From contig CP114492.1 of NCBI GenBank assembly GCA_027186245.1, forward strand, positions 7,018,501 through 7,082,500: DNA of 64,000 nt. The letters run 5' to 3'. The position numbers and the translations under genes are program-made. Source of the stretch: Coriaria nepalensis. Its lineage: Eukaryota > Streptophyta > Magnoliopsida > Cucurbitales > Coriariaceae. Of this stretch, positions 61,280 through 64,000 are shown piece by piece. How positions within the stretch are numbered: the first letter of the stretch is position 1; each line of letters begins with the position of its first letter. The notes beneath the pieces are model-generated. The model saw only the letters and a list, made by a program, of their open reading frames with translations, was not told the DNA's origin and searched no databases.

Positions 61280-64000
61280 ATGGAGCTATCGTTTCAGACG
61301 GTTTCTACTCTTCCCCGTAATAGATTTCATCCTCGTTCTCAGTGTAAAACAGTACTCTTGACCTCGTTATACAACGAACAAACTTCCCTTCCTCCTCTCT
61401 CACGATCTTCTTTACGATACAATAATTTCCAGTTCAGTTCCAAGCTTATTGGATTCAAGACCCCGACCCCTGTACTTTCTCTAACAAGCCAGCAGGTTTT
61501 CGTCAGAGAGCGAGAAAATCTTGAAGAAGAAGAAGAAGAAGGAGATGAGGACGAGGAAGAAGAAACGAGCCATCTATACTCGGAGGACGATTCCTCTTTC
61601 CTGTCTCTGAATGTTAAGCCTGACAGGAACATGGCTTTGCTCGACGATTACGAGATTGAGGAGCTTGATTATGTTCCCGACCCCAATCATCGAAGTGGTT
61701 TGTACCTTTTTTTCTTCTTGTTTCTGTTAAGAAGCGGTTTGTAAGAATTTCAAACTTTACTGTAAGTGAATTGGCAGGATATGTAGCTCTTCTAGGGAAG
61801 CCGAATGTGGGAAAGAGTACATTAGCAAATCAGATGATAGGCCAAAAGCTATCTATTGTAACAGATAAGCCACAGACCACTAGGCACCGTGTTCTTGGCA
61901 TCTCTTCTGGCCAAGACTATCAGGTTGATGCTATGATTTTCTGCATTTTCTTTACTACTAATTGAATATGTAATTGCTCTTTTTTTTTCTTTACGCATCA
62001 TTATCTTCCTGAAACATGCAATAGAACTGTATGGATGAGCTAACTATAAATCAATCAGACTTATTTGCTCGAGTAGTTTGATGAGGTTTGATACCAGTAG
62101 GCTTGAGCTATGAAATTTTTTACTGATTGTAAGTTTGAATTAGAGTTTTCTAGTTTGTCCAGTTTCCTTAATTTTAGCCTTTTGGTTGTCTGGAACTCTA
62201 TTTTCTTGGCATTTTATTTATGTGAGCCTTTACTTGGGAATTCAATCACAAGATGATTTAGTTGTACCAGTTTGTCATGCTTTTAGCATTATTTGTAATG
62301 ATCCTCTAATTCACTAGATTCCACTATGCTAATTTCACTCATTACATTTTCTATTTTCATTCTCATTCATCTGATTCTCGAAGAATTTCTTTGCAGATGA
62401 TTCTTTATGATACACCAGGTGTAATTGAGAAGAGGATGCACAAGTTGGACTCCATGATGATGCAAAATGTTCGAAGTGCTGCCATTAATGCAGACTGTGT
62501 ACTAGTTCTTGTTGATGCATGTAAACTGCCTCAAAATGTAAGAATCTTTCATCATTGTTTTCAACTACGGAATTTTCTTCAAGAAACCCACTTTCTGTCT
62601 TTTGAAATCTGTATTTGTGTTTTTCTAGATTGAGGAAGTGTTAGAAGAAGGTGTGGGAGACCTCAAACGGAAGCCACCTGTTTTGCTGGTATTGAATAAG
62701 AAGGATCTGATCAAACCCGGTGAAGTTGCAAAGAAACTTGAGGTCAGAACTCATTGTTTGATCTTCTTGTAAGTGTGTAACAGAGCGCTCGTTTTTTTAA
62801 GACTTGATTATTTTAATTATTCAGTTAAGATCTACACCATAAGAAATTTCACTGTTCTTGTAGTGGTTTGAGAAATTTACGGATGCTGATGAGGTCATAC
62901 CTGTGAGTGCTAAATATGGTCAAGGCGTGGAAGATGTGAAAGATTGGATACTATCAAAACTTCCTCTTGGACCTGCTTATTATCCCAAGGTACCAAAACA
63001 GAGATATAGGCTGATTTCTTTTTTATTTCACACTTTTTTTCCTCTTTGAAGAATGGATAATGACAATACCTTGTTGTAAATTACTTCATTGGGGTGAAAA
63101 TTCTTTGACCACTTTGTGATTCTGTGATTACAAAAATAGGGGCAAAAATGATATGATAAGAAACTCTAGTTAGGGGAGTTCATCCAGGCATATATACTTC
63201 ATAGTACATGGAAATATCTGACCTGATTAGTGTAGATTTTTATATCTTTCTCCCTTCCCCTTCTATTTCATATGACAAGCAGTTTATTGTTTCATTTATC
63301 ACCAATTGCATCAAATGCTGTTTTGCCATCTTTGTTTTAAGTAAAGCATAATCTGTGCAACTAAGGGAAATGGATACATTCTTGTTTTTGTTAATGATTT
63401 CACAGGACATTGTCAGTGAGCACCCAGAGAGATTCTTTGTTTCCGAGATTGTAAGAGAAAAGATCTTTATGCAGTATCGCAAAGAAGTTCCTTATGCTTG
63501 CCAGGTATAAAACTACCATTTCGCACCTTATTCTCACAAAAGTAGAATGAAAACAGAATTTCCTATTTAGTGTCACTTAGACTTCTATGGAAGATACATC
63601 TAACGTGCCGTACACCTCCTCCTTCAGGTGAATGTAGCGAGCTACAAAACAAGACCAACTGCAAAAGATTTTATACAAATTGAAATTGTCGTTGAGAGAA
63701 ATTCACAGAAGGTCATCCTAATCGGTAAAGTAAGTGGCCCTTTAGTTGTATATTTTCTGGGATCGTTGTGCCCTCAGTAAAAAATCAAGTTGATTAGTGT
63801 TAGAGATAAGATGGTGAAAAGAAAAAAAAAAAAAAAAAGGTTAAAAGTTGAAGTAGTAATATATGAAGTTACTAGGTCTGTCTTAGAGGGAAGATTGTAA
63901 ATTTGGGATCGATTCTATGCGAGGGGAACTTATTACAAAAACAAGGTTCTGCTCACCAATTCCGAATATCCAAATTCTCTTTTAGGATAAAGGGGAAAAA
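61280..64000 (+). CDS. Chloroplast Era-type GTPase (partial, runs off window)
   Basis: Exons 61280-61697, 61778-61923, 62397-62537, 62629-62742, 62864-62989, 63406-63504, 63628-63729 and the first 15 bases of another at 63986 join in frame, giving 387 residues so far. The Ser/Thr/Arg-rich start ([20 protein letters not shown]) is a transit peptide, followed by an acidic linker with Glu runs. The GTPase motifs are G1 GKPNVGKST at residues 146-154, G2 within [11 protein letters not shown]3 DTPG at 193-196, G4 NKKD at 258-261, and G5 SAK near 288-290. The C-terminal part begins the KH domain ([20 protein letters not shown]...[13 protein letters not shown]). Bacterial Era binds the 3' end of 16S rRNA and checks small-subunit assembly; the plastid homologue, AT5G66470 in Arabidopsis as I recall, should do so in chloroplasts. 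The rest of the KH domain lies beyond the window. Confidence 0.93.

Overview
This is nuclear DNA of a flowering plant, almost certainly a eudicot. It is AT-rich. Genes have many short GT-AG introns with conserved phases. The gene set is plant-specific (a HAN-type GATA factor, a UND/U-box E3 ligase, an isoflavone-reductase-like enzyme, a chloroplast Era GTPase). Introns and spacers are filled with degraded plant transposons. Exon models below were built by hand from splice sites and reading phase; all join in frame unless stated.

Layout. 0-3 kb: a single-exon NF-YB subunit gene (minus). 3.5-6.5 kb: a truncated LINE (minus) split by a solo-LTR-like insertion. 9.1-10.75 kb: a decayed element with a Transposase_28-like domain (minus). 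16.3-17.2 kb: a two-exon GATA factor of the HANABA TARANU class. 18.9-20.8 kb: a three-exon secreted LEA_4 protein (minus) with clustered ACGTG elements upstream. 22.7-25.6 kb: a five-exon U-box/ARM ligase resembling PUB5. 26.8-28.1 kb: an APC10 gene whose 3' end carries a one-base deletion and a nonsense change. 28.6-31.6 kb: a four-exon RCC1-repeat protein (minus), divergent from a glucose-6-phosphate 1-epimerase-like gene cut off after 91 codons.

The cut falls exactly where a 6.3-kb tandem array begins (32.58-38.88 kb). Its unit is about 390 bp, carries paired palindromes, and the array switches orientation near 33.26 kb. 41.1-42.7 kb: an intact five-exon isoflavone-reductase/PCBER-like gene. 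43.5-49.8 kb: a hAT transposase relic, a PIF/Harbinger relic, and a 388-bp hAT-type MITE with a perfect 8-bp target duplication. 51.5-53.5 kb: an intact eight-exon soluble inorganic pyrophosphatase with a leader intron. 53.8-55.4 kb: a pectate lyase pseudogene (minus). 55.6-58.2 kb: a Ty1/copia relic (minus). 58.2-59.15 kb: a broken coiled-coil, tail-anchored protein gene. 61.3 kb to the end: a chloroplast Era-type GTPase that runs off the window.

The genes are ordinary, independently transcribed nuclear genes with no operon-like logic. The run GATA(HAN)-LEA-PUB5-APC10 matches, from memory, neighbours in two duplicated Arabidopsis segments (around AT2G182xx-183xx and AT4G365xx-366xx), suggesting an old conserved block. 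The least ordinary item is the palindromic array and the gene truncation at its edge.
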